Source: Exophiala sp. HKRS030
Lineage: Eukaryota > Ascomycota > Eurotiomycetes > Chaetothyriales > Herpotrichiellaceae
NCBI GenBank assembly: GCA_023897205.1
Contig: JAHWDD010000002.1
Span: 6,386,001 to 6,450,000 of the forward strand
Direction of reading: 5' to 3'
Length of the DNA stretch: 64,000 nt
The position numbers were made by a program, and so were the translations under genes. The notes under the pieces are model-generated. The model was not told the DNA's origin and searched no databases. It saw only the letters and a program-made list of their open reading frames with translations. This document shows positions 32,501 through 42,989 of this stretch, piece by piece. Every line of letters begins with the position of its first letter. The first letter of the stretch is position 1.

Positions 32501-35300
32501 TAATCTTTTCCTAGTGTTCTTCTATTTCTATAGGTATTTATCGTATCTCTTTTCGTATTTATCTATTATTATATTTTATCGGTTTCCCGTTAGCTATATT
32601 AAGTTAGTATAGATCTTCCTTATTCCGTTAGTATTCTCTAAATTATTCCGCTATATATAGCGATATATAATTCTAATTAGCTCCTAAGTCTATTATAGCC
32701 TTAGCCTCCTTACCGCCGATAATAGTCTTAAAGACTAGCGATCTTAGTTATATTATATTTATTACTAATAGGCTATTTCGTACTCTTTTCTTTCGTCGAG
32801 TAGGCCTCTACCTAATAAGGACTACTTCTAGTCGTTTTTTAGTATATCTCTCGTTATTAGACTAGTTTTTCCGAAAACTATAAGGGCGATCGGATCCGGT
32901 ATTTCGATAGGAAAGTTATTTAGTGGTCCTTTATACGAATAAACGTAGTCTACGTAGTCGTAATTATCGTTCTTATAAAACGGTATTCTAACTAGTATTT
33001 CGATTATCTTTCGTATTATTCTAGGGTTAAATATAAAGTATAAGTACTATATTCCTAGGTAGTCGCCTCTCGTATAAAGTTTATAGTCCTAATAGTAGGT
33101 TCGTATAGAGATTATAGTTCATAATACCTTATTAACGATAAACTTAATCTCTTCTTTCGAATCTTCCTTATCTTTAATTATCTCTACCTACCCGCTATAG
33201 GGTATTAGTTCTTATTATTCTATTAGTATAAGATCTTAGACTTTATTCTATTCTTTATCGTTATCGAATTTAAGCGCTCTAACGAACTCCTTTCTCGTTA
33301 GTAGTTTATTACTAATAGGCTCTAGGTAGTATATTTTTTATCTAATTATATTATATATATACTTTAGACCCCTCTCTTTATAGGTACCTCTTATATATTT
33401 ATTAAGTCTAATCGTTCTATAGGTATAGTTTAGTCGTAAACTAATAGTTAGGTTAAAGTACGCCTCCTTAGTATCTATATCCTCTTAATAGAAGTAAGTC
33501 TAAATATATAACGCGTTATTAGTCTCTTTATATACTCGGTAGTGTACCTTAATTCCTTCTTCGTTTATAGAGTCTCCCTTTATAATAGGTATCTCTATAT
33601 AGCTTCTATCTATTAGGTGCGTATATAGGGGTTCCTCCGGGTAGTCGTAGTATCTCTAGAAGGTTACCTCTCTTTCCTTCTTCTAGTACCGTCCTTATCT
33701 TAGGTCGTATTCGTAATATATCCGTAAGTAGAAGTAGGGAATTTAATAGTAGGTCTATTTCTAGAAGCGCGTTATTGCTCTTATATAAGTATTTCTCGCT
33801 TCTAGGATTTTATATTCCTTTTTTAAGAATAGTGCCTCGGTATAGTCCTCGCCTTCTATACCGTATATATATAGTAGTAGGTCCTTATATTCCTAGTATC
33901 TCGCTAGGGCGACTATCCTTACTCTACTTTATTCTTCTCCGTAGGGGTTAAAGAGCGTATAGTTACCTTCGTACTCCTCTCGCCCTAGTTCCCGTCCTAG
34001 AACCTTAACCTAATATTTTATTTATATTATCGTTATATTACCTATATAGTATACGATATAGTATTTATCTATATACGGTATCTCCTTTACTTCTATAACT
34101 AGAATATCGTTAAGCGCGTATTCCGTACTAGACTTTAAGTCTAAATCTAGGGCCTATATCTTTTTTAGGCCTCGTTTCTTATTTCGCCGCTTCCTCGGTT
34201 ATTATAGGAACTACCTCGAGCTATCCTTTTTACTATAGTATATATAATAGTCGTCGTTATAGTACGTAGTCTATAAAAGTAGTCTATAAGTATATTCTTC
34301 TTTCGTTATCCCCTATAGTATAGGGTAGTAAGCGTTCTCCTAGTTACTCTAAGTCCTTTCTAACCCCCTCTATACTTTCTCCCCTTAGCTAGCTTTCCTA
34401 TCGTCCTAAGGGCTAGAGAGTTCTTTCTTTATCGAAGTATCGACCTTTTTTCCTTCGATACCTATTATTTATTTTATTACGTATAGTCCTTAAGCCTTTA
34501 TACTATATTCTCGAGCTCGGTATCCGGGATTTCTATAATTATAGTATAGTTTCTCTTTCTTCCTCCGTTTCTTCTTACGATTAGATAGTCCTTTATAGAA
34601 GTTACGTTATTTACCCTTAAAGGGTTTACTACGTTCTATATTATTAAGGTCTATAGAGTTACTATAGGATTATTAGTAGCTAAATTTCTTAAAGAATCTA
34701 CCTAACGTTTTTCCTTAGTATCCCTTACTCTTTAATCGTCTCTTATATAACTAGTTATTAATCTTAATAGATTTATCTACTAATTCTTTATATATTATCG
34801 GTCTATTATATCCTAGTTCTTACTTAACCGATTCTTTTAGCCCTATATAGTAGGCTATTATATAAGCGTTATCGTTTTAGTTAAGCTTATTTTATAACCT
34901 TTTAAATAACATATAGTATTAAGCCGCGGATTAGGTTTATTTAATTTAGTAAATCCGCTAGGCTACCGACTATTCCTCCCCTAGGGTGCCGAAAATTTAT
35001 TTAATTTTATCTATAAATACCGAGAAGTTATTAAAGATTTCTCGTATCTCCGGGTTACGCTTCTCCTCCGCGTATATAAGATAATCTATTATAATAGGTT
35101 TAAACTAATAGAAGGCCGAACCCCTTATATTAATTCCCGCGAGTAGGACTTTATTCGCGTATATTTAGTAACGAGTCGGATCTAACCTAAATATAATAAT
35201 TAGTTATGCTATAAATATACCTAGCTTTACCCTATCCCTATAATAGGGTTTAATCTTAGGCGTATCCTTACTGCGTTCTACTACCTAACGAATTATAGGC
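29600..35300 (-). pseudogene. gag-pol remnant of the gypsy element
   Basis: Recognisable in pieces on the minus strand. The gag zinc knuckle CX2CX4HX4C (34505-34546) has all four ligands changed to Tyr. The reverse transcriptase motif YxDD reads YLND (31716-31727). RNase H shows VEVDVSDGTIRA-like sequence near 31.3 kb. Integrase shows its zinc-binding Cys pair as Tyr and the first catalytic Asp as Asn (30546-30548) in LNFIVKL. All of these are G-to-A on the coding strand or the reciprocal C-to-T. Borders are approximate. Confidence 0.8.
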
Positions 35301-35417
35301 TATCCTATAACCGTAGTTAGTATATAGGATCGGACCGATCCGGTAGGCGATAGTACTCGAACTAGTTATTTAGAGGAAGATATTATATCGATACTCCGTT
35401 AAGGATAATAGTTAAAG

Positions 35418-35837
35418 TATTACGATTCGCTTCCGTAAGGTTATAAGTCGCTAAGGTTCTCCTTAGAAGAGGGTAGTATTATAGAGTGGTCTTAAGAAGT
35501 ATATAGTATAAACGAGGTGCTATTAGCGAACTATCCTTAGTCCTAAAACGTAGGGGTAGGATAATAAACTAAGTTAACTATAGATTACTCCTCGACGAGG
35601 AGTAACTATTACTATATAGTAGTAAATACTATACGTCTTGGCTTAATATATTAATATATTAATATACTAGTATATTAATATATCGCTATATTACTAGAGC
35701 CTTGTTACGTGCCCCAGCCTCGTCTGGTACCCTAGTATCTGTGCTAAGTCATCGGGCTACCTTCCTCCCTCGGCTGGTGTGCTTGATTGGTGATATGAAA
35801 TCCTTTACACGGGTCACCACACGGTCGACCCGTAATA
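35418..35837 (-). repeat. 5' LTR of the gypsy element, only partly RIP-mutated
   Basis: 420 bp from TATTACG to CGTAATA. The inner two thirds are AT-rich and RIP-mutated, but from about 35695 outward CpA and TpG are retained (for example GCCCCAGCCTCGTCTGG). Its outer end lies exactly at a codon boundary of the truncated dehydrogenase gene. Confidence 0.85.
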
Positions 35838-36413
35838 CCTGAGCGTCTCGAAGATTCGAGCCTGAGCTAATTTGCTGCTGTTGTAACCCGCCCAGCCAAG
35901 TAAGGGCCACCGGGAATGAATTGCAAGAGTGGAGCAATTGAGAACAATCCCTGAGGCAGTGTTGCCCTTTGCCTTCAAATACTGCTGTGTCACGATCGCT
36001 GTGCCGAGTATGTTTGTCTCGAACCCGTACCACCAGCTCTTGAGGTCCTGTTTAACGAAAACACCATCGTCAGGGAAAACACCAGCGTTATTGATCAGAA
36101 TGTCAGGGACACCAAAGTCCTTGAATACAGCAGCAATCCCTGCTTCATCCGTAATATCTGAAGCGTAGGCGATAAAACTCGAACTCGGATACTCTTGAGC
36201 ATACTGAATCTTTGCTTCTTTGATACGCCTTTTGTCACGCCCAAGGATCCCAATCTTAGTCGCGCCTGCTTCAGCGATGTTGCGTGCAATGTGAGCACCA
36301 ACGCCACGACCAGCTCCTGTGACAAGTACGGATTTTCCCTTCAACGGTCCTGTGGAAAGGTAAGAGGTAAGAGCCTCATAAGGCTCTCGGTGGTTGGCTA
36401 GAAACGATGCCAT
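35814..36413 (-). pseudogene. Short-chain dehydrogenase/reductase truncated by an LTR insertion
   Basis: NAD(P)-dependent oxidoreductase fragment of 199 codons. From the start at 36413 (an ATG 18 nt upstream is also in frame) it shows TGAGRGVG (cofactor loop, residues 32-39), NNAG (108-111), a Ser near 161 and YNSSK (177-181), so the Rossmann core and catalytic residues are present. After residue 192 the frame enters the retroelement LTR, which supplies seven residues (YYGSTVW) and a stop. SDR proteins normally continue for another 60-100 residues containing the substrate lid and last strand, which are missing. The remainder was not found on the far side of the element. The product is probably non-functional, although a stable truncated transcript is possible. 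The substrate is unknown. Confidence 0.85.
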
Positions 36414-37427
36414 ACTGTTTGAAGGGACCACGATCTAGACTGGGTGCTTGCTGGTATTTGCTTGTTTCGCGAATTGATTGGTTTGAAATGATATCGACTG
36501 CTCTAACAGTCAGAAAGGATTCAAAGATATTTGTAGTCCACACCCCCAGAGCCGACTTTACTGTGATTGCTGATCATCATGGACGGCGGGAATCAACTTA
36601 GTCGCCGGTGTTACTGATCACCATGCAGAATCCTGGACGGCCGCAATATAGTAGGGGTTCTGGTAGGTAGATGGTTTGGCTTCCTGCGATGACAGATCAA
36701 CGGAGAAGTAAAACCCCCTGTAAGTGTCCCGAATATGTAGAGTTTTGCCAACGGATGTAACCATTATATAATCTGTCAGATTTGTTGCTAGTAATGAGTC
36801 GCGGGACGGATAGATTGCTGAAGAGAAGGTGTGGCTAGAGGTATCAGTATCAATAGAACTCCACAGATGAGAGCGAAACTAGTTAAGCCTGTCATGTTTT
36901 GCTCCTGGCTTACTCTGATATTCTAGCATAGTAGTATTAGTGTCCACAGATGGATGAGCATATCTGACACATACAAAGATCTACCTGAGCGAGGCGAACG
37001 AGGCTATGTTTGCACAGGGGGGATCTCTTGCCAAGCCACGAATTGCTCTTTTGGGGCATTGGTGCGGAATTCGAACGTCGAAGTCTGGACAAAATCCATT
37101 GGCTCTGCTGTAAAGATCCAAATGATCCTGTTAGACGATTTGTGTTTTCTGACATCATTTTTCGTCTTCACGACCAATGTGATTGAGAAGAAATTGTCCA
37201 TATTACTGCCTGCTATTGGTCACCCCGTAATCATGTAGCTGACTAATTGCGTCGATCTTCGGTGGGTGGAAACGCCAATGCTTCCGAAATACAGTTGACC
37301 ATATTGTCCTCGACTTCAGTGTCGATTTACCCCCGAAGGTGGTTGTCGAGATTGAAATCGGATTGCAATCTACGTATCATTAGGAACGTTCCCATGGACA
37401 GAGAATCCAGAGCACACCAGAGCAGTT
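36414..37427. other. Divergent intergenic region
   Basis: About 1 kb between the truncated dehydrogenase and the regulator-like gene; it holds both promoters. No supported gene. Composition is normal, so RIP has not spread here. Confidence 0.5.
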
Positions 37428-39107
37428 ATGGCCGAGGTTACGATCCGAGACGCCAGGGCTCTCCAAACCCCAAAGAAACCGCTAATCTTTGTTGACACAA
37501 GTGGCATAGAAAGAGCACCAAACACGTCGCTACGCCGATCACACGTGATGCAAAATTATATGCGAAATCGCGGAGCTAATAGCAATTCTAGCCTTGGTGG
37601 CTTTCTCGGAAAGGGTCGCCTACCAGCTGCCAAAATGACATTTAGACTTAGTGCACAAGGACTGGAGCGGCGCCATGCAAAGAAGAAAGTGCATGTCGCC
37701 ACTTCGAAGGGACGTACAGCCGTCTTCAGTGCATTTAGTCTGCCAGGTCTGGAAAATTTGCAGGAGCAGAATTTGAAATCGAAGGAGAAGCTCATCCGCT
37801 CAGAAGTGGCTAGTCTTACCCCCGGGGAGATTCAGGCACTCCTTCGACTTTCTGCATCCACAGTTCTCGTCTTTGGCTCCGGCAAGGCAGATCCGTTCGG
37901 TATCCTTCCGATGAAGCTCACACTTTGGGACGAGGACTTGGTGAAACGATTCTCTGTGTACGAAAAGTGGCCTTGGTGTCCAGTCAGTGGACAGAGCATG
38001 TGGGCACCTTTCGCCTTCTCCGACCCATTAATCTTCTCCGTAACCATCTACACCTGGAGTATGGGATTTTACAATAGGCTTGGTGGGTACGCAGCTGATG
38101 AATGGCTTCAAAGAAATCCCGAAGTCCTTCAGCACAAGGTGGCTGCAATTTCATTTATCAACGAGAGGTTGTCCCATCCCACGGAGGTTGTCAGTGATTC
38201 AACTATTGCAGCTGTGGCAGCCATGACAAACCTAGAACTCATCTTGGGCTGCAGGGAGACAGCAATCCAGCACGTAAATGGGCTCACTGCCATCATCGCA
38301 GTTCGAGGAGGGCTTGAGACATTCCAAAGTGATCTGCAATCACTCATAAAAAGATTGATATGTTGGACTGATATTGTATACTCGGAGCTCTTCGGGATGC
38401 CATTGAGATATCCACCTTCCGAGCTATGGGATAGTGCGTGGACAAATTACACCGAAGTCTCTCTTCCAGGCTCTCTAGTTGGGCTTTCTCCAGGCAGATC
38501 AACTGGTGATGCAAGTGATGACCATAAGCTTTTGGAAATCCTGCACACGGTTCACGGTCTATGTGCTGAAGAATCGAAACAACCACTTAAGACCCTGGTA
38601 GATGATCAAAGAATGAAGCGATGCGATATGTTCCAGAGCATTGAATATCGACTAAGACTAATTCTGCTGTCAGAAAGCCCCACCACCAGCCAAGGCGTGG
38701 ATAGTAGTGTGTGGACGGCGGTGGCTTTGGCCACGCTAGTTTTCGTTCATCACTTTCTCAGGGGCGGACCCTTGTGGCACCGACAGTATGACAACCTACT
38801 CATCGAGTTACAAATTTCCTTGAGTCACTTGGGGAAGCGTTTCCAAAAGCTTAGGTTTTCTCGATCACTTCTCCTTTGGATGCTAGGTGTGGGAACGGTA
38901 TGCAGTGTAGGCAGAGCTTGCAACTCCTGGTTTGTTGAGAGCCTTTCGGAGACATGTGAGTCCTATGTTATGGACTGGCCAGAGTTGAGATCACTTCTCG
39001 GTAATTTTCTCTGGACGGGATCAGGCGACGAAGAGAGGTATCATGCGGCATGGCAACTAGTTCTGGCCTTTCGAAAGCATGCAATGATATCGAATCTAGC
39101 ATACTAA
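37428..39107 (+). CDS. Fungal transcription-factor-like protein without a DNA-binding domain
   Basis: Single exon of 559 residues starting MAEVTIRD. The N-terminus shows KPLIFVDTSGIERAP...RRSHVMQNYMRN, the pattern of a common ascomycete family related to fungal_trans_2/DUF3468 in which a short RSHVM-type motif replaces a zinc cluster. A central hydrophobic helical region (YTWSMGFYNRLGG, ISFINERLSHP, AIQHVNGLTAIIAVRGGLE) is typical of the regulator middle homology domain; the last motif, V-NGL-x-I-I-x-x-RGG, is highly characteristic. No C2H2 or Zn2Cys6 motif is present, so it may act through partners or be a decayed regulator. It has no frame breaks. Confidence 0.75.
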   Translation: MAEVTIRDARALQTPKKPLIFVDTSGIERAPNTSLRRSHVMQNYMRNRGANSNSSLGGFLGKGRLPAAKMTFRLSAQGLERRHAKKKVHVATSKGRTAVFSAFSLPGLENLQEQNLKSKEKLIRSEVASLTPGEIQALLRLSASTVLVFGSGKADPFGILPMKLTLWDEDLVKRFSVYEKWPWCPVSGQSMWAPFAFSDPLIFSVTIYTWSMGFYNRLGGYAADEWLQRNPEVLQHKVAAISFINERLSHPTEVVSDSTIAAVAAMTNLELILGCRETAIQHVNGLTAIIAVRGGLETFQSDLQSLIKRLICWTDIVYSELFGMPLRYPPSELWDSAWTNYTEVSLPGSLVGLSPGRSTGDASDDHKLLEILHTVHGLCAEESKQPLKTLVDDQRMKRCDMFQSIEYRLRLILLSESPTTSQGVDSSVWTAVALATLVFVHHFLRGGPLWHRQYDNLLIELQISLSHLGKRFQKLRFSRSLLLWMLGVGTVCSVGRACNSWFVESLSETCESYVMDWPELRSLLGNFLWTGSGDEERYHAAWQLVLAFRKHAMISNLAY

Positions 39108-39826
39108 GTATTAAAAGAAAATGAGAATATCTAACACCGTCTGAGATGTTCTATCGAGCGAAATAGTTATTCTCCTTGATGTTAGCGCGCGAAAGTGGTA
39201 CTATGAATTTCTTGTCTCAGCGTCTCAGATACGTATGGAAGCCTTAAGCTTGAGCATTGTGCAAGAAGCTCTCTTCAGAACTACAATAACTTCTACGATA
39301 CTATAACGCCAATATGCCAGTGCTCATACATTGGCGCGGCATTCATAGCTCACTATGCTAAAGGCTCGATTTCTATGGTAATGACTGGCTCTTCCATAGC
39401 TACCCCAGTCATCCATAAGGGTATGCCTGCTCATTCAGTAAAAATGAAAGCTTATTGTGGTACATCACGTAATCCTTAACATGGACTCTTCGATAGGCGT
39501 ATCCACGTGGCACCATGCACATGCTCCGGACAGTCTGGTTTGGCAGAGCAACCCACCAGAGATCCATATTTAGACAGAAGTCACAAAATCGTGATCGTTC
39601 AATAACTATTACGCAGGCACGGATCGGACTAGGGTGTATGAGCTGCCGTCGATTCTTAGCCTGAGGACTATTCAACAAGACCTTCATCATGGAGGAGTTT
39701 ATTAGAGACTCATTGTAACTTACGTGCGCAGTCAAAGATGTTTAATAGATTTCAAGCGGTAGAGGTCTGAAAGCCAGATTCACCAGATAAATTACCACCT
39801 TCGGCTATAGTCTGAAGATTGAAGGA
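39108..39826. other. Convergent spacer
   Basis: Between the regulator-like gene and the fasciclin gene. A 108-codon minus-strand frame (39409-39735) has no recognisable motifs and is not called. Confidence 0.5.
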
Positions 39827-40945
39827 CTACAGAATGATTCCCAACAACAGTATGCTTAGCCATGCGGGAATACTGGAGAAATAGTTCTTGAGTGGGACAG
39901 CGGCGCCTGTAAACGTAGCCTGAGCTCCAGCAGTAGTAGTCGCAGTACCTTGGCTAACATTGGCGGTGCCGGTGGGAAAAGAAGCAACTCCCTCTAACTG
40001 TTCGGGGTCAGGGGTCCGGAATGCCCATTTTGGATTGAGGACATTGTCAAGCAGCACCGCGACGCCATTGCTTACCAGAATGTTATTGTCGATAATAGCT
40101 GCATTCTGTACAAATGTTTCCTCTTCGTTAATGTAGATCCCCACGTCTTGCCCGTGCAATGTGGTAAAATTTGTCCCATTTCTCAGGAGATTAGCGTAGG
40201 CTACTCTACCAGGAATGATGTGGTAGCGAAGAACCTCTGCTAGATCCTCGTTGCTAAGCTCAGAGATGCTCTGTCCGACAGCCTCAAAGGCGGCGTCATC
40301 CGGAACCAAGAATGTGACATCCGTGAGGTTTTGAACTTCATCTAGCAAGCCTGCCCTTTCCAGGGCGCTAACGAAAGAACTGCCATTGAATTGACCCGTA
40401 AGCTCCTGCGACAGGTTTCCCGGAATATTCAGAACGTCGTCGATAGGATAGACAATTCCACCATTGAACCGAAGAACAGTGGGAGCGTGGGCAATCAAGT
40501 CTCGCCCTCCGAATACCTCAGTCTCCCACCCACGCCAGTTCCAGCGTCCAATGACAACCTGACCTCCAGTAACTTGAGTGTATTTTTCAGATCGAAGAGC
40601 AGACTTGTACGGGAGCCAGGCGTCTGTAAAGTTCTCATGAACACCTTCAAGTATGTGATAGGCAATCAGATTTTGAAAGTATTCTGTACCCCCGGCTTCC
40701 AGTTCTTCATACCGGGGATCCCATGGAAATAGTCTGAGGGCTGCATTGCTAGGTGCTAGAACGGTGACGTTTGTGAGTTGAGAGAGTGCAGCGCTCAATG
40801 CGGGGACTGCGCCAACATGCGTGCTAAGGTATCCAAACCCTCGCGTTTGGTTGAAGAGGGTGACCAAATCAGGGAGCGAAGCGTCAGTGTTCTGAGCCAA
40901 GGCTACGGCAGCCAGACTTGATATTGTGAAGAATTTTTGCAACAT
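39827..40945 (-). CDS. GPI-anchored fasciclin (FAS1) domain protein
   Basis: Cell-surface adhesion-type protein of 372 residues, single exon. Signal peptide MLQKFFTISSLAAVALA is followed by two FAS1 domains. The first (about 25-170) has NVTVLAPSNAAL and YHILEGV; the second (about 185-310) has DVTFLVPDDAAFEAV and LRYHIIPGRV. These are the conserved H1 and YH boxes. Several NxT/S glycosylation sites occur. A Thr/Ala-rich stalk and a terminal hydrophobic segment (AWLSILLLGIIL) with small residues before it fit a GPI signal. The length is typical for fungal two-domain fasciclins. The gene is intact, between RIP-affected blocks but with no sign of RIP. Confidence 0.92.
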   Translation of the reverse strand: MLQKFFTISSLAAVALAQNTDASLPDLVTLFNQTRGFGYLSTHVGAVPALSAALSQLTNVTVLAPSNAALRLFPWDPRYEELEAGGTEYFQNLIAYHILEGVHENFTDAWLPYKSALRSEKYTQVTGGQVVIGRWNWRGWETEVFGGRDLIAHAPTVLRFNGGIVYPIDDVLNIPGNLSQELTGQFNGSSFVSALERAGLLDEVQNLTDVTFLVPDDAAFEAVGQSISELSNEDLAEVLRYHIIPGRVAYANLLRNGTNFTTLHGQDVGIYINEEETFVQNAAIIDNNILVSNGVAVLLDNVLNPKWAFRTPDPEQLEGVASFPTGTANVSQGTATTTAGAQATFTGAAVPLKNYFSSIPAWLSILLLGIIL

Positions 40946-42860
40946 GATTAATGAGATGTGAAGGTGACGATAGGCCGGAAATGACTGGGTGAATCTAGAA
41001 TTAGTAAGTTTTTGAGCAACCGGAAACAGGATATTTATATGTCTGGACTACCCAGGAGAATTGCATGAAGCTAGCAGCCGACTCGTGGCATGAATCGCCA
41101 TACTAGCAGAAGAATGCCAAACAATCACTTTGTAACAAACTCGTGGGGTTGTCTGCTCTGGTCCAAAAGACGCTCGCCATTGTCCATGCCCGGACTGCTG
41201 CAGCGAAATCGCAATGCGTCCAACGGGGCTCCATCAAATTAGATCACAAGGATGCCGAACATCGCTTGCCATTCTCAATAGCTCCTTCAGTCTACAACTT
41301 TTGGAGGACTCCCAAAAATCACAACAAGAAAACTCCTGCATGACAGGAAGTCATGTCTGGGCAAACACACATTCCATTAGGAAAACTGAAAGAAACTCAA
41401 CGCCGACTTCGGGTTGAGTAGAAATACTTTCATACCAAGAGGCTTGGAATGGTGGGAGGACTTGGCTTGACGTAATGCGCAAGACGTGTTTTGGTACCTA
41501 GAAGTGAGCCTTGGCGGTGCCAAGTCGTCCTCGTGCTGGATTCCGCTCTCACCGTAGAGTTTTGATCAGATAAGATTACTGGATTTATCAGATAATCGAA
41601 ATATCCTCATCACGCTTCCTTCTTGTGAAAACTTGGCGGCAAGCACCAAATACGTTAGAATGAAGGTGTCCGAGTAACATTTCTTCAAAGTAAGAAATGA
41701 CAGCTGCTCAAGGTTTTGGCTTCTAAGGAGCTGCAGAACTGTAAATATTGATGTGCTCGTTAATATCGTGATCGCACAGTTGAGCATCGTGCAGTTAGGG
41801 TAGTTCTCCTGATTTGGTCTTCAGTCTCGACCGGCGTTAACCAATAGTGTAAAGGCTGCATGTGATGGAAATTCTCAACTATGTAAACGAGTTGACCTTG
41901 GCCATTGTAAATCGTCCGAAACGGTGGCATCAGCTTAAGTGAATTCATGGCTCCTCTCCCACGAAATCGATGGTGGTTACTCGTCAACTTTGAAATGTTC
42001 CTTTGCTGTCTGCGCAATCCGAGATACGTTTTATACTATTGGGAATCAGTCTAGATGAATGGTATTTCCGGGATGAAAATGAATCTAAGGTAAAGAGTAT
42101 CGTGAGATCATAATAAAGATTCTAGTCGCCTTAGCAGGAATAGGTTAGTGTCTGGTTGCAGTGTGGGGGTTCACCCCTGGCTTTCTAAGATACTTCTATA
42201 AACACCACTCTTCTTGATCAAGAAGAAATTAGGTGTTAGTGTTCATGATCCACGGTCTCCTGGATCCGCCACTTAGTTTTGATGAAGTTCGGATTGTGAA
42301 GCGTCTTGAGTACCGGCCCAGCGGCCGGCCTCTAATGGATGACAATAAGCCTCACCGAGTCCAAGAAACGCTAGTATGTCTTATAAGCGACTTGGCAAGA
42401 CATTCCATGGATCAGAGGATTTTATCTACCTGCCGCAGTACTCCGTAGAAAGACCACAGGTCCGATTACGGAAGCTGCTTAGCTTTTTCGGCCGATAGTG
42501 TTATAGTGATAATCAGCTTTTTACGCTCTCTTGGAATCGAGAGAGGTAGGACACACAATTGTCAATCCTTGCGACCTGATGGTACTCTACGCGTGAGCTG
42601 TTATGGCTAAGGAAGGGTTCTCTTGAGTAAAGTTGCTAGACTGTAATTCCGTCATAGAGTTGTGCATTTTAGAACGTGGTTGCTCTGATGTCTGGTCCTA
42701 ATTCTACTTTAGGTTGAAGTCGATGTACTTGTCAGCTTTGTGAGCGTCGACGAAATGACTGTCAACACGCACAAATGGATTGAATTGATGTCTGTCTAGT
42801 CTATAGAATAATGAGGATTCCTCTTCTCTATATAAATAAGTATGAACAAGAGAAAATCTC
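40946..42860. other. Intergenic region up to the copia remnant
   Basis: About 1.9 kb of normal composition without supported genes. The last 60-100 bp before 42861 probably belong to the copia LTR, but this cannot be tested here because the matching part of the other LTR is lost in the assembly gap. Confidence 0.45.
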
Positions 42861-42985
42861 TCCTAATGCGTAAGAAAATTAATAATCGAGTGCACTAGGT
42901 AAGTGCTTATCAATATATCGAATATGCGTACTGGCCAGTCGATAGTTCGGTCAATAATTAGTTAATTAGTAAGTATAAGCTAATA
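42861..42985 (-). repeat. 3' LTR of the copia element (at least)
   Basis: Aligns with 46789-46913. The outer (left) border is unknown because the right copy is cut by the N gap; the inner border ends TAATA, where the right copy has CAACA. Confidence 0.8.
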
Positions 42986-42989
42986 TACC

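Larger units (their letters stand above)
28475..35837 (-). mobile_element. Ty3/gypsy LTR retrotransposon, heavily RIP-mutated
   Basis: About 7.4 kb, bounded by two direct repeats (28475-28902 and 35418-35837) that share inner and outer borders. The order on the minus strand is gag (zinc knuckle at 34505-34546), reverse transcriptase (catalytic motif at 31716-31727), RNase H, and integrase around 30.4-30.8 kb, which is the Ty3/gypsy order. Stops interrupt all frames. CpA and TpG are nearly absent and TpA dominates, the mark of exhaustive RIP (repeat-induced point mutation, methylation-linked C-to-T change in fungi). The flanking 5 bp (GGGAA and CCTGA) do not form a target-site duplication, so one flank has been rearranged. 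No intact gene remains. Confidence 0.9.

Noticed and set aside
42830..42840. TATAAATA-like word left of the copia LTR as a forward promoter
   Set aside because: The element is coded on the minus strand, so a plus-strand TATA box there does not fit its orientation.
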